Positions 16,291 through 28,113 of a DNA stretch of 64,000 nucleotides are shown piece by piece; position 1 is the stretch's first letter; each line of letters begins with the position of its first letter. This stretch comes from Streptococcus devriesei DSM 19639 (GTDB lineage: Bacteria; Bacillota; Bacilli; Lactobacillales; Streptococcaceae). The notes below the pieces were generated by a model. That model saw nothing but the letters and a program-made list of their open reading frames with translations, was not told where the DNA came from and ran no database searches. The stretch covers positions 446,222 to 510,221 of the forward strand of contig NZ_KE384084.1 of assembly GCF_000423725.1 (NCBI RefSeq), written 5' to 3'. The position numbers and the translations under genes are program-made.

Positions 16291-17100
16291 ATGAAACAAA
16301 TCAATACTGCAAATTACACCATCACAACTTTCACAACCAATGACCAAAGCTTCTTAGTGACTGCAAGTTTGCTTGAGAAAGATGGGCATGCCTTTTTAAT
16401 CAATACAGCCTTCACAAAGACTAGTGCCCTAGAAATCGTGGCTTATTTGAAAGCCAATCAGTTGGAACTTGATGAGGTCTTTCTCATTCACGGTGACCCA
16501 GATTATTACTTTGGAGCAGAGGTGATTAAGGCAGCCTTTCCTGAGGCGATTATCCGAGCGACCAAGGAAACTCAAGAACACATCGTTCAGAAAGTCTTAG
16601 GTAAATTGGCCGTTTGGTCAGGTCAGCTTGGGGCGGATGCTCCTGTCAATGTGGTCTTACCACAGGCTATTGAGGGAAATGTCATCAACTGGCAGGGTGT
16701 AACTCTTGAAATGGTTGGTGATAGTCACCGTATCAACCTTTATGACAAAGACCAGAAAGTGATGATTGGTGGGATTGACACCTTTGATCAAGCTCATGTC
16801 TTTTTAGCTGATAGCAAGACAGTTGAGGAAATGCAGACTTGGGCAGCTCGTCTGGAGGATTTGGAGCAAATGGATATTGCCCACCTCATTCCAAGCCATA
16901 GTAATCCAGAAAGCAAGTTTGACAAGACTGCCTTAAGCTTTACCAAAGCCTACCTCGAAAAAACTATCCAGGTAGAGTCAGAAAGTGCAGATTCTGCAGC
17001 CTTTATGGCAGCCATGAACCAAGCCTTTCCAAATTTACCAAACCAAGGCGTACTGGGACTGAGTGCCAAGGTTGTGATGCAAGAAATGCCATGGGGGTAA
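16291..17100 (+). CDS. Metallo-beta-lactamase-fold protein with altered metal motif
   Basis: A 269-residue protein with the MBL fold order of segments (FLINTAF, VFLIHGDPDYYFGAEVIKAAFP, MVGDSHRINLYDKDQKVMIGGID, HLIPSHSNPE). The usual HxHxDH motif reads HGDPDY: the second and last histidines are Asp and Tyr. The later H of the canonical GH(T/S) motif is a Ser. It may bind metal differently or be a non-catalytic or repurposed MBL. It lies between the DsbA-like and NTF2-like genes with 1-4 base gaps. Function unknown. Confidence 0.8.
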   Translation: MKQINTANYTITTFTTNDQSFLVTASLLEKDGHAFLINTAFTKTSALEIVAYLKANQLELDEVFLIHGDPDYYFGAEVIKAAFPEAIIRATKETQEHIVQKVLGKLAVWSGQLGADAPVNVVLPQAIEGNVINWQGVTLEMVGDSHRINLYDKDQKVMIGGIDTFDQAHVFLADSKTVEEMQTWAARLEDLEQMDIAHLIPSHSNPESKFDKTALSFTKAYLEKTIQVESESADSAAFMAAMNQAFPNLPNQGVLGLSAKVVMQEMPWG

Positions 17101-17104
17101 GAAA

Positions 17105-17506
17105 ATGACAGAACACGATTATCAAGTTATTTTAGCCAAAACCTACGAACTGACTGGACAGGGGAAACTAGAGGAATTTGCCACCTATCTAGCAGATGAT
17201 GTCTCTTGGACAGAAGCTGCCGGATTTCCCTATGCCGGGACCTATGTAGGCAAAGAAGCAGTGCTCAACAATGTTCATAAACGTTTGGGCACCGAGTGGA
17301 TTGGCTATACCGCTGAGCCTCTTCACTATGCCTTTAATGGTCAGCAGGTCATGGTATACGGTCGCTACAGTGGCACTTATAAAAAATCTCAGAAATCCTT
17401 CCAAGCAGACTTTGTCCATCTTTATACCTTTAATGCAGACAATAAAGTCAGCCAATTCATCCAAGTTGTAGACAGCTATCCGGTTGTAAAGGCTATGGAA
17501 GGGTAG
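17105..17506 (+). CDS. NTF2-like / SnoaL-type protein
   Basis: A 133-residue single-domain protein. The pattern is a long N-terminal helix (YELTGQGKLEEFATYLADDVSWTEAAGFPYAGTYVGKEAVLNNV), then beta-strands with YGRYSGTYKKSQKSFQADFVHLYTF, typical of SnoaL-like polyketide cyclases and small isomerases or hydrolases. No specific activity can be assigned. It is the last gene of the HxlR-linked operon and is followed by a terminator. Confidence 0.82.
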   Translation: MTEHDYQVILAKTYELTGQGKLEEFATYLADDVSWTEAAGFPYAGTYVGKEAVLNNVHKRLGTEWIGYTAEPLHYAFNGQQVMVYGRYSGTYKKSQKSFQADFVHLYTFNADNKVSQFIQVVDSYPVVKAMEG

Positions 17507-17565
17507 GAAAAGAGTCTGGGATAAGATTTTTCCGACTGAAGAAAATCAAACGGCTACACAAAGTG

Positions 17566-17597
17566 AAAGCAGGAATCGTAAAGACTCCTGCTTTTTA
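17566..17597 (+). terminator. Terminator after the HxlR-linked operon
   Basis: AAAGCAGGA (17566-17574) pairs with TCCTGCTTT (17586-17594), then more T. Confidence 0.75.
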
Positions 17598-17672
17598 TCT
17601 ATCCATTTTCTGTTTTTAAAACCATTCCATCTACACTACTTAAAGCAACTGACTTGATTATTTTAGGAGTAA

Positions 17673-19094
17673 TTAAAGTTTGATATTGTACTTTTTATTT
17701 TTTGATAAAATTAATGTCACACAAGCACCAACCACAAGTGAGATTGATATTCCAATCATATAGTTTAAAATATCAGTCGATTTGATTGATACAAATCCTA
17801 AAATACCTGCAGCACCAGGTGATACATTCAAAACATTAGTTAGAGTAACATATGCGGCACCGATAGCAGAACCAATCATTGCACCATAAAATGGATATTT
17901 TAATTTTAAATTTACTCCGAACATTGCTGGTTCTGTAATTCCAAGTAGTGCTGAAATTCCTGATGATGTAGCTACAGTTTTAATATTCGAATCTTTATTT
18001 AATAATGAAGCCATTAAGGCTGCTCCCCCTTGAGCAACATTATTACACGCTGCAATTGCAAATAGGAAACTTCCGCCATTAGCGATCAATTGTATATCTA
18101 CCGGTAACAAGCTATGATGCATACCAGTTAAAGTTATCGGAGCATAGAAAAAGCCAAATAATGCACCACCAAAGATTCCTAAAGTATCTCTTGCCCAAAG
18201 GATTCCTTGTGTAACAAAATCACCAGCAGTTCTCATAATACCTCCAACAATCAAAAATGTGATAAATGCAGTCAACAAAATAGATAGCATCGGAGTTACT
18301 AAGGTATCCAAAGCTTCTGGGACTTTCTTATGAAGCCAAGATTCCAATTTAGCTAATATATAACTAGATACTAAAATTGGTAAAACAGTTCCTTGATAAC
18401 CAACTTTTTCTATGCTTAATCCAAAAATATTCCATGTAGGAACTTCATTATTTAAGATAGCATTACCATAGCCATAGGCATTTAATAAGTCCCCAGATAC
18501 CATAATCATGCCCAATGCGGCTCCAAGATAAGGGTTACCACCAAATATTTTAGTAGCTGAGAAACCAACCAAAACTGGTAAAAATGCATATGCTGCACTT
18601 GCAAATGTATTAATCATACTCGTAAAATCTGAGATAGCAGGCCAAGCTTCTACAAGAGATTGTTTTTCAAAAAATAAACCTTGAGCAGTAAGAATATTGT
18701 TGATTCCCATCAAAAGTCCAGAAGCTACAAGAGTAGGTATAATTGGTACAAAGACATCAGATAGTGTCTTCACAGCTCTTTGAATGGGATTTAATTTTTT
18801 ATCAGCTTCAAGTTTTAATTCTGCTTTTGAAACTTCATCCACGTCAACTAACTTTACAAATTCTTTAAAAACTTCATTAACGGTTCCACTTCCAATTATA
18901 ATTTGAAATTGACCTGCATTGCTGAAGTCACCTTTTACAACATCAATTGAATTAAGTTTTTCATGATCTACTACATTTTCATTTATTAAAACCAATCTAA
19001 GACGTGTAGCACAGTGTGCTGTAGAGATGACGTTTTCTTTCCCCCCGACTGCCAATAAAATTGACTCGGCACTTTTTTTGTAATTAATAGGCAT
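17673..19094 (-). CDS. PTS sugar transporter EIIBC (sucrose/trehalose type)
   Basis: A 473-residue PTS permease of the glucose superfamily. Residues 1-90 form EIIB with the phospho-cysteine in AHCATRLR. Residues 105-465 form EIIC with about ten membrane helices and a TGMHHSLLPVDIQLI segment like trehalose permeases. There is no EIIA domain, so phosphate must come from an IIA encoded elsewhere. It follows the GH13 gene by 5 bases with its ribosome binding site in the GH13 3' end. Length and motifs fit TreB-like IIBC, but alpha-galactosidase and AraC neighbours make another alpha-glycoside possible. Clearly more AT-rich than the flanking housekeeping genes. Confidence 0.88.
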   Translation of the reverse strand: MPINYKKSAESILLAVGGKENVISTAHCATRLRLVLINENVVDHEKLNSIDVVKGDFSNAGQFQIIIGSGTVNEVFKEFVKLVDVDEVSKAELKLEADKKLNPIQRAVKTLSDVFVPIIPTLVASGLLMGINNILTAQGLFFEKQSLVEAWPAISDFTSMINTFASAAYAFLPVLVGFSATKIFGGNPYLGAALGMIMVSGDLLNAYGYGNAILNNEVPTWNIFGLSIEKVGYQGTVLPILVSSYILAKLESWLHKKVPEALDTLVTPMLSILLTAFITFLIVGGIMRTAGDFVTQGILWARDTLGIFGGALFGFFYAPITLTGMHHSLLPVDIQLIANGGSFLFAIAACNNVAQGGAALMASLLNKDSNIKTVATSSGISALLGITEPAMFGVNLKLKYPFYGAMIGSAIGAAYVTLTNVLNVSPGAAGILGFVSIKSTDILNYMIGISISLVVGACVTLILSKNKKYNIKL

Positions 19095-19099
19095 AATAT

Positions 19100-20719
19100 T
19101 TACTCCTTTTTATCTGTTAGAATAATTGCTTCATATGGTCTAAGCCCTATTTTATTAGAAAGTTGAATATCTTGATAATTACTATATAAAACTTTTAGAT
19201 TACTAGTATCTAGACTAAAATCTGTCTCAACTTGGTGAAAATTACATATAATGTATAAGGTTTCATTATGGCTCGTCCTTCGGTATGCAAAAACGTGTGG
19301 ATGATCAAATTCTAATAACTCGAACTTACCCAAACGTAACGTACCATTTGTTTTTCTTAAATTAACCAAAAATTGATAGGTATAAAAAATAGAATCATTA
19401 TCCTTCAAAGCTTGCTTAACTGTTATACTTTCAAAGTTTGGACTTAATTGCGTCCACGGCTCTGTATCAGAGAAACCTGCAAATTTCGTATCATCCCATT
19501 GCATTGGTGTACGTCCACTGTCTCTTGCTTTAAGTTGTATAGCTCTTAATAGTTTTTTAGGATCATCACCTTTAGCCAATCTTTCTTCAATAATATTTTT
19601 TGTCTCAATATCACTATAATATTCTAAACTAGGAAAATTTGGATTCGTCATACCAATTTCTTCCCCTTGATAGATGTAGGGAGTTCCTTTCATCCCATGT
19701 AGTAATATAGCTAACATCTTAGCACTTAGTGTACGATAATATCCGTTATCATTCCCCCATCTCGAAACTATTCTAGGTAAGTCGTGATTATTCCAAAATA
19801 AACTATTCCATCCATTATTCTCTAAACCAAGTTGCCATTTAGAAAAAACTTGCTTTAAATCCTGTAAATCAAGTTCTTTTAAATCCCACCGTTGCCCTCC
19901 CGGAATTTTATCTAAGTTTATTTGTTCAAATTGAAATATCATTGAGAGCTCATTACGATCTGGACGGCTATATAGCGGTGCGTTTTCAATAGTAGCCCCC
20001 CACGTTTCTCCAACTGTCATTAAATTTTTTCCCTTAAAGCAATGAGTATACATTTCTTGGAGATAATTGTGTAATTGTGGCCCATTCTCTTTTATACCTT
20101 CAAATGGCTTTTTCCCTATTAAATCTATTACATCTAATCTAAAACCTGCTACTCCTTTTGAAATCCAAAAATTTATCATTTTATAAATTTCATTTCTAAG
20201 GTTTGGATTTTCCCAATTTAAATCTGGTTGCTCCTTCGAGTAAAAATGAAGATAGAATTGCTCTAAATGTGGAACATATTCCCAAGCCGATCCAGTGAAA
20301 TTTGATTGTAAATTAGTTGATTCGTCACTCCAAATATAGTAATCATGGTAAGGATTATCTCTAGATTTCGATGCTTCTTGAAACCACCGATGCAAATCAC
20401 TAGTATGATTTAAAACTAAATCCATGATTATCTTTATTCCTAATTCACTGGATTTTTGAATAAGTTCTTCAAAATCTGTCATTGTACCATATTTAGGATT
20501 AATAGAATAATAATCACTTATATCATAGCCACCATCAATTTCAGGAGATTGATATATTGGTGTTAACCAAATTACATCAATCCCCAAATATTTTAGATAA
20601 GGTAATTTACTAATTATACCTTGTATATCACCAATTCCATCAGAATTACTGTCATTAAAACTTTTGGGATAAATTTGATACACTACACTAGAATGCCACC
20701 ATTTTTGAATATCACCCAT
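19100..20719 (-). CDS. GH13 alpha-glucosidase (oligo-1,6-glucosidase / phospho-alpha-glucosidase type)
   Basis: A 539-residue TIM-barrel enzyme with the GH13 signatures in order: IGDIQGIISKLPYLKYLGIDVIWL, DLVLNHTSD, GFRLDVIDLI (nucleophile Asp), TVGETWGA (acid/base Glu) and WNNHDLPR (third Asp). GTPYIYQGEEIGMTN is usual for GH13_31/29. No signal peptide, so it hydrolyses an imported, probably phosphorylated, alpha-glucoside. It is co-transcribed with the PTS EIIBC. The exact sugar (trehalose-6-P, isomaltose or sucrose-type) is open. Divergent from an AraC regulator gene. Confidence 0.9.
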   Translation of the reverse strand: MGDIQKWWHSSVVYQIYPKSFNDSNSDGIGDIQGIISKLPYLKYLGIDVIWLTPIYQSPEIDGGYDISDYYSINPKYGTMTDFEELIQKSSELGIKIIMDLVLNHTSDLHRWFQEASKSRDNPYHDYYIWSDESTNLQSNFTGSAWEYVPHLEQFYLHFYSKEQPDLNWENPNLRNEIYKMINFWISKGVAGFRLDVIDLIGKKPFEGIKENGPQLHNYLQEMYTHCFKGKNLMTVGETWGATIENAPLYSRPDRNELSMIFQFEQINLDKIPGGQRWDLKELDLQDLKQVFSKWQLGLENNGWNSLFWNNHDLPRIVSRWGNDNGYYRTLSAKMLAILLHGMKGTPYIYQGEEIGMTNPNFPSLEYYSDIETKNIIEERLAKGDDPKKLLRAIQLKARDSGRTPMQWDDTKFAGFSDTEPWTQLSPNFESITVKQALKDNDSIFYTYQFLVNLRKTNGTLRLGKFELLEFDHPHVFAYRRTSHNETLYIICNFHQVETDFSLDTSNLKVLYSNYQDIQLSNKIGLRPYEAIILTDKKE

Positions 20720-20827
20720 AATTTCTCCTTGTCATTTATCTTTGATATAATTATAATGGATAAGAACAAAAAATTTTATAACTTTTTTGGCAAAAAATAT
20801 AACAAAATTATCATTTTTGAGGACAAT

Positions 20828-21670
20828 ATGACTTATCAAGATTTGAAAGAGCAAAGAGAGCATGGTAAACCAGATTTCCGATTTCAGGTAATAAAACATG
20901 TAGATATGATTGGCAACTATTCTGTTCCTGTACACTGGCATACTGATTTTGAAATAGTATATGTAGAATCTGGTAGTATGATTATCTCAAATAATAATGA
21001 GGAATTGACAATGTCAGGAGGGGAATTTTGTTTCATCAATAGCAATGCATTACATTCCGTAATTAGTTTGACTCCATCAGTTCATCATGCGATTATTTTT
21101 CATCCTTCATTATTAGACTTTAGGCAGTATGACTTGGCTCAATCCAACTTTATTCAACCACTGACCAGTGGAAATTCTAAAGTTATTACTACAATTTTAC
21201 ATAACGATAATTTCAAAAATAAAATACACGATCTTGCATATACTGAAGAGACTGAATATTTGCGCATTAAATTATTATTGTATCAATTGATACTTGATTT
21301 TTACGAATACGAACTAATCAATATTAAAAATCAAGAAGATCGAATGTCTAAAATCAAACACATTATCACTTATTTGCAGTTACACTACAAGACTAATGTG
21401 AATTTGAAAAATCTAAGTAAATATATGGGTTATTCAGAAAATTATTTATGCAAGTATTTCAAGGAAAGAACAGGTCAAACTATCTTTCAGTATTTAAACC
21501 AATATAGAATACACAAATCTATATATTTATTAGAGCAAACAAATAAATCAATGATTGAAATTGCACTAGATTGCGGATATGAAAGTGATTCATACTATAT
21601 CAAGCAATTTAAAAAACAGATGAATCAAACTCCAAAACAATATCGTAAATTATTTCAAAAAATTAAATGA
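20828..21670 (+). CDS. AraC-family regulator with cupin sensor domain
   Basis: A 280-residue regulator. The N-terminal half is a cupin-type sugar sensor (PVHWHTDFEIVYVESGSM, GEFCFINSNALHSV). The C-terminal 100 residues hold two HTH motifs (NLKNLSKYMGYSENYLCKYFKERTGQTIFQYLNQYRI, IEIALDCGYESDSYYIKQFKKQMNQTPKQYR). I place the start at ATG 20828 with GAGG 5 nt upstream; the longer frame runs through the divergent GH13 promoter region. It probably activates the GH13-EIIBC operon from the shared 110-bp region. Confidence 0.88.
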   Translation: MTYQDLKEQREHGKPDFRFQVIKHVDMIGNYSVPVHWHTDFEIVYVESGSMIISNNNEELTMSGGEFCFINSNALHSVISLTPSVHHAIIFHPSLLDFRQYDLAQSNFIQPLTSGNSKVITTILHNDNFKNKIHDLAYTEETEYLRIKLLLYQLILDFYEYELINIKNQEDRMSKIKHIITYLQLHYKTNVNLKNLSKYMGYSENYLCKYFKERTGQTIFQYLNQYRIHKSIYLLEQTNKSMIEIALDCGYESDSYYIKQFKKQMNQTPKQYRKLFQKIK

Positions 21671-21814
21671 GTATCTTTTTAAATTTTAACACGATAAGAA
21701 TTATGCCATTAACCATATTTTCGTGCAATTCTCATTATTACAATTTCAATATTTCTTATTTTATTCTGCCTAAAAAAACTGTTCTCAACCTCATTTTTAG
21801 ACTCTTATTAAATC

Positions 21815-24001
21815 TTATTTATTTACCTTTTTAAATATTTTTAACCAGCTATAGAAATCTGTACGCACTCTTTCAAAACTTATACCTGAAAACATCAATT
21901 CGTCACCTCCAAATACTTCACCAGATTCGATATTCTCATAAAATGACTCACTATCCAATCCAGCGAGTTTAATAATTGGAACTCGATATGAGTTCGGAGA
22001 AAGTTTTTGAATTACTACTACTGCAATCAATTCAGCATTTTTGGATATAATTTGCCACGCATTATAATTACTATTTGACGAATATAGCTTGGAAAATTTT
22101 CCAAACTGAAATAGACTTCTGTAGCTTTTGTAAAAATCAATTTGAGATTTTATGATAAATTTTTCTTTATCATCTAGACAGGTCAAATCAAGCTCATAAC
22201 CAAGTATGCCTAGCAATGCCACATTAAATCTTGTTTGAATAGGTGTGATTCTTCCAACTTGATGATTTGGAATATCAGAAACATGGTTACCTAAAATTGA
22301 GGGAGGGAATAATATACTAGTGCCTTCTTGGATATTTATACGTCCAATTGCATCAGTATTATCACTAACCCAAGCTTGTGGCATATATCTCAACATTCCA
22401 GGATCTAGCCTCCCTCCACCACTCGAACAGTTTTCAAAGAGTACATCCGGAAAACATAAATTTAACTTTTCTAACAGTGAATATAGTCCTAAAGTATATC
22501 GGAAGCTTAGTTCACCTTGTTGAGAATTTGATAAACCTGCGGAAAATAAATCCGTCAAATGTCGATTCATATCCCACTTTATGTATGTCACCTTGCTTTC
22601 AATAATGATAGTTGATATCTTTTCAAATAAGTAATTTTGTACATCTTTAATACCCAAATTCAGCACAAATTGATTTCTAGAATTTATTGGTTCATACCTA
22701 TGACTACATATAACCCAGTCTGGATGTTGTTTAAACAAATTACTATCCTTTGAGACCATTTCCGGCTCAAACCATAATCCAAATTCTAATCCCATTTCAC
22801 GAATTTGCTTCGAAAGTGCAGCGAGACCAGAGGGGAATTTCTCTCCATCTACAACCCAATCACCTAAGCCAGAAGCATCTGAATTTCTATTTTTAAACCA
22901 CCCATCATCAATTACTAATAATTCAAACCCTAAATCCTTTGAAACCTTTGCCAACTCTAATACTTTAGTTTCGTCTATAGCATTATAAAAGGATTCCCAA
23001 GTGTTAATTAAAATTGGTCTCTCTCTTTCTCTAAATTGCGGTCTAATAACTCTACTTTCAAATAATTTATGAAACTCATTCGACAACCCATTTGTACCTT
23101 CATCTGAAAATGCAATAATCGCCTCTGGAACATCTAATGATTCTGAAGGATTGGAAACCCAAGAAAAACCATCCGAATTGATACCAATCTGTGTACGAAT
23201 ACTACCAAATTGTGCTTTTTGAACAGTAGCCTCGAAACTTCCGCTATACATTATAGTAATCCCAACACAATCCCCAACAAATTCATTAGACTGAGGCTTT
23301 AACAAACCAATGAACGGGGTTGCTTGTGGACTGCTGGTTCCTCGAGAACTTTCAATCCTTATTTGATCTGATAATATTGCTCTTCTATTTTGACGTTTTT
23401 CATCTAAGTGAGAGCCAGTCAAGGTTAACACTTCCCAATCTTCATCCAAAAAATCAATATTCATGCTTAATAATTTTTCCACACAAATTGTTTCAGTACT
23501 ATCATTGATAAATTTTACGCTTCTTGTGACAACTGCAACATCCTCATATATGTTATAAAATAATATTATCTTTAAATTTCGAATATCATCTAATAAATAA
23601 ATTTCTAATGTAAGTGTATCATTTTCATTTCCATCAACTTGAGGTAATCCAGACAAATCCTGCTTACCACGATAAATCTTATGTCCTGCGAATTTAAATC
23701 TTGTTACTGCATCTCCATCCTCAGACCTGATTCGATAGGCAGCTGTTCTAAAATCGCCCTGAAAAGTGTCAGGAAACTCTCTTAAAATTACATCTAAAGA
23801 AAATTGTTTGTCTGCATTATCTGGGTTTGATAAAAACCCCCTATCATATTGCCAATGTCTACGGCTCATATTAAATGAACGAATTCTCTTTCCAAAATAT
23901 TGAGTTACTAGAAATTGATTCTTTTCAACTGAAATCACGTAACTTAATTTTGAATTGTACAAATGAAAGGTATTATTTTGTGAATTATAATCTATATTCA
24001 T
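21815..24001 (-). CDS. aga: Alpha-galactosidase, GH36
   Basis: A 728-residue cytoplasmic GH36 enzyme that removes terminal alpha-galactose from melibiose, raffinose or stachyose. KWDMNRHLTD holds the nucleophile Asp, and WVSDNTDAIGR the acid/base Asp; ENCSSGGGRLDPGML is also typical. No signal peptide, so its substrate must be imported. GAAGGAGT before ATG 24001 decides the start. It is flanked by two AraC genes and is divergent from the second. No raffinose-type ABC transporter or gtfA is beside it, unlike the usual streptococcal raf/msm loci. Confidence 0.92.
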   Translation of the reverse strand: MNIDYNSQNNTFHLYNSKLSYVISVEKNQFLVTQYFGKRIRSFNMSRRHWQYDRGFLSNPDNADKQFSLDVILREFPDTFQGDFRTAAYRIRSEDGDAVTRFKFAGHKIYRGKQDLSGLPQVDGNENDTLTLEIYLLDDIRNLKIILFYNIYEDVAVVTRSVKFINDSTETICVEKLLSMNIDFLDEDWEVLTLTGSHLDEKRQNRRAILSDQIRIESSRGTSSPQATPFIGLLKPQSNEFVGDCVGITIMYSGSFEATVQKAQFGSIRTQIGINSDGFSWVSNPSESLDVPEAIIAFSDEGTNGLSNEFHKLFESRVIRPQFRERERPILINTWESFYNAIDETKVLELAKVSKDLGFELLVIDDGWFKNRNSDASGLGDWVVDGEKFPSGLAALSKQIREMGLEFGLWFEPEMVSKDSNLFKQHPDWVICSHRYEPINSRNQFVLNLGIKDVQNYLFEKISTIIIESKVTYIKWDMNRHLTDLFSAGLSNSQQGELSFRYTLGLYSLLEKLNLCFPDVLFENCSSGGGRLDPGMLRYMPQAWVSDNTDAIGRINIQEGTSILFPPSILGNHVSDIPNHQVGRITPIQTRFNVALLGILGYELDLTCLDDKEKFIIKSQIDFYKSYRSLFQFGKFSKLYSSNSNYNAWQIISKNAELIAVVVIQKLSPNSYRVPIIKLAGLDSESFYENIESGEVFGGDELMFSGISFERVRTDFYSWLKIFKKVNK

Positions 24002-24115
24002 TTTTTCTACTCCTTCTATATATTCCAATTATAAAATTTAGAATTCAAAATTAAAATAGTAATCTTAACCCTACTATGGTAAAATATTGCTATAAATATG
24101 AAAGGAGTTAATTTA

Positions 24116-24961
24116 ATGTCAAACTTTACTTCTATTGGATATCACTTTGAAGAATATTTACCATATCCTATGATAATTGGACTAGGTGAACAATCAATCA
24201 CAAATCATTCATACTATTGGGATAACAACAACAGGCCCGACAATCATTGTCTAATTCAATATACACTTCGAGGACAAGGAAAATTAATTTATCAAGGAGC
24301 ATCATATATACAGAGGCCTGGAGATATTTTTTTAATAAATATCCCCAGTAGAAGTAAGTATTTTCTGCCCGCTGATTCCAGTTTGTGGGAGTTTATCTAC
24401 ATAGAATTTTCTATAGAAAGTATTTTACTATTTAGCCAGATAATAAATTTCTCTGGTCCAACACTAACTATAGGAGAAAATATTAAAATAATTGAACAGA
24501 TAAAAGAAGCCTATCATATGGCATTAAATAACAAAATCTCTACCATCTACAATAACAGTAAAGTAGCCTACAATTTACTTATGGATTTACTAGAAGCTTC
24601 AAAAAATATTGGCTCAGAAATTCCAAACCATACAGAATTAGCAAAAAAATATATTGATTCAAATTATTCCTTACCAACCATTAACCTAGATGGTGTCGCT
24701 GAAGAAATAGGGGTTTCAAAATTTCACCTTGCAAGAGAATTTCATAAAAAATTTGGTATTACAGTAAACAACTATTTAACAACAATAAGAATTGAACAAG
24801 CCTGTAGATTATTAAAACAAAAAAATTTTTATTCAATTAAAAAAATTTCGGAATTAACTGGTTTTTCAAATGATAGTTATTTCGGAAAAGTATTTAAAAA
24901 AGTCAAAGGACAAACACCCCTAGAGCATAAGAAACAAAACAATAATTATGATATAGTTTGA
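24116..24961 (+). CDS. AraC-family regulator (MsmR/RafR-like)
   Basis: A 281-residue regulator. The N-terminal cupin-like ligand domain (NHCLIQYTLRGQGKLIYQGASYIQRPGDIFLI) matches MsmR/RafR-type sugar sensors. The C-terminal AraC domain has LDGVAEEIGVSKFHLAREFHKKFGITVNNYL and KISELTGFSNDSYFGKVFKKVKGQTPLEHKK. ATG 24116 with AAGGAG upstream is preferred over ATG 24098. Divergent from the alpha-galactosidase gene, so it most likely activates it in response to an alpha-galactoside. Confidence 0.88.
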   Translation: MSNFTSIGYHFEEYLPYPMIIGLGEQSITNHSYYWDNNNRPDNHCLIQYTLRGQGKLIYQGASYIQRPGDIFLINIPSRSKYFLPADSSLWEFIYIEFSIESILLFSQIINFSGPTLTIGENIKIIEQIKEAYHMALNNKISTIYNNSKVAYNLLMDLLEASKNIGSEIPNHTELAKKYIDSNYSLPTINLDGVAEEIGVSKFHLAREFHKKFGITVNNYLTTIRIEQACRLLKQKNFYSIKKISELTGFSNDSYFGKVFKKVKGQTPLEHKKQNNNYDIV

Positions 24962-25214
24962 ATTATTTTTAATAATCCTCATAAAAATAATCTTGAAAAA
25001 TAAAATGCCCAAAAAACAAATTACAATGTTTTCCCAAAATCATACTTTCTTAAACCTCATTAATAGGTGGGGACGTTTCTATTCCCACAAACTCCTTGTC
25101 AATGGAAACAAACACGTACCCACAGGGTAAATGGAAATAAAATCTGATAATCTCTAGCTATCACTTCTACCCACTCCAAAAATTTTCTCACTCTGATACT
25201 CCCCAAAAAACGAC
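24962..25214. other. Intergenic stretch with possible coding relic
   Basis: No gene. Around 25060-25180 the minus strand has open stretches in two frames (one reads PCGYVFVSIDKEFVGIETS) without a start codon, which looks like a decayed gene. It marks the right edge of the AT-rich carbohydrate island. Confidence 0.35.
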
Positions 25215-25240
25215 AAAAAGCCTTGATTTCAAGGCTTTTC
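25215..25240. terminator. Bidirectional terminator after rlmD
   Basis: AAAAGCCTTG and CAAGGCTTTT around a 4-nt loop, 25 bases after the rlmD stop on the minus strand. Confidence 0.8.
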
Positions 25241-25264
25241 AATATCCCTTTCGTTCCAAGGTTT

Positions 25265-28067
<2,803 letters not shown>

Positions 28068-28113
28068 TTTTTAATGTCTCTAACTTAATTTTTTTCTATA
28101 CTTATCGATTCTT

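Noticed and set aside
25040-25190. Possible gene in the spacer right of the carbohydrate island
   Set aside because: Two competing frames without starts; described only as debris.
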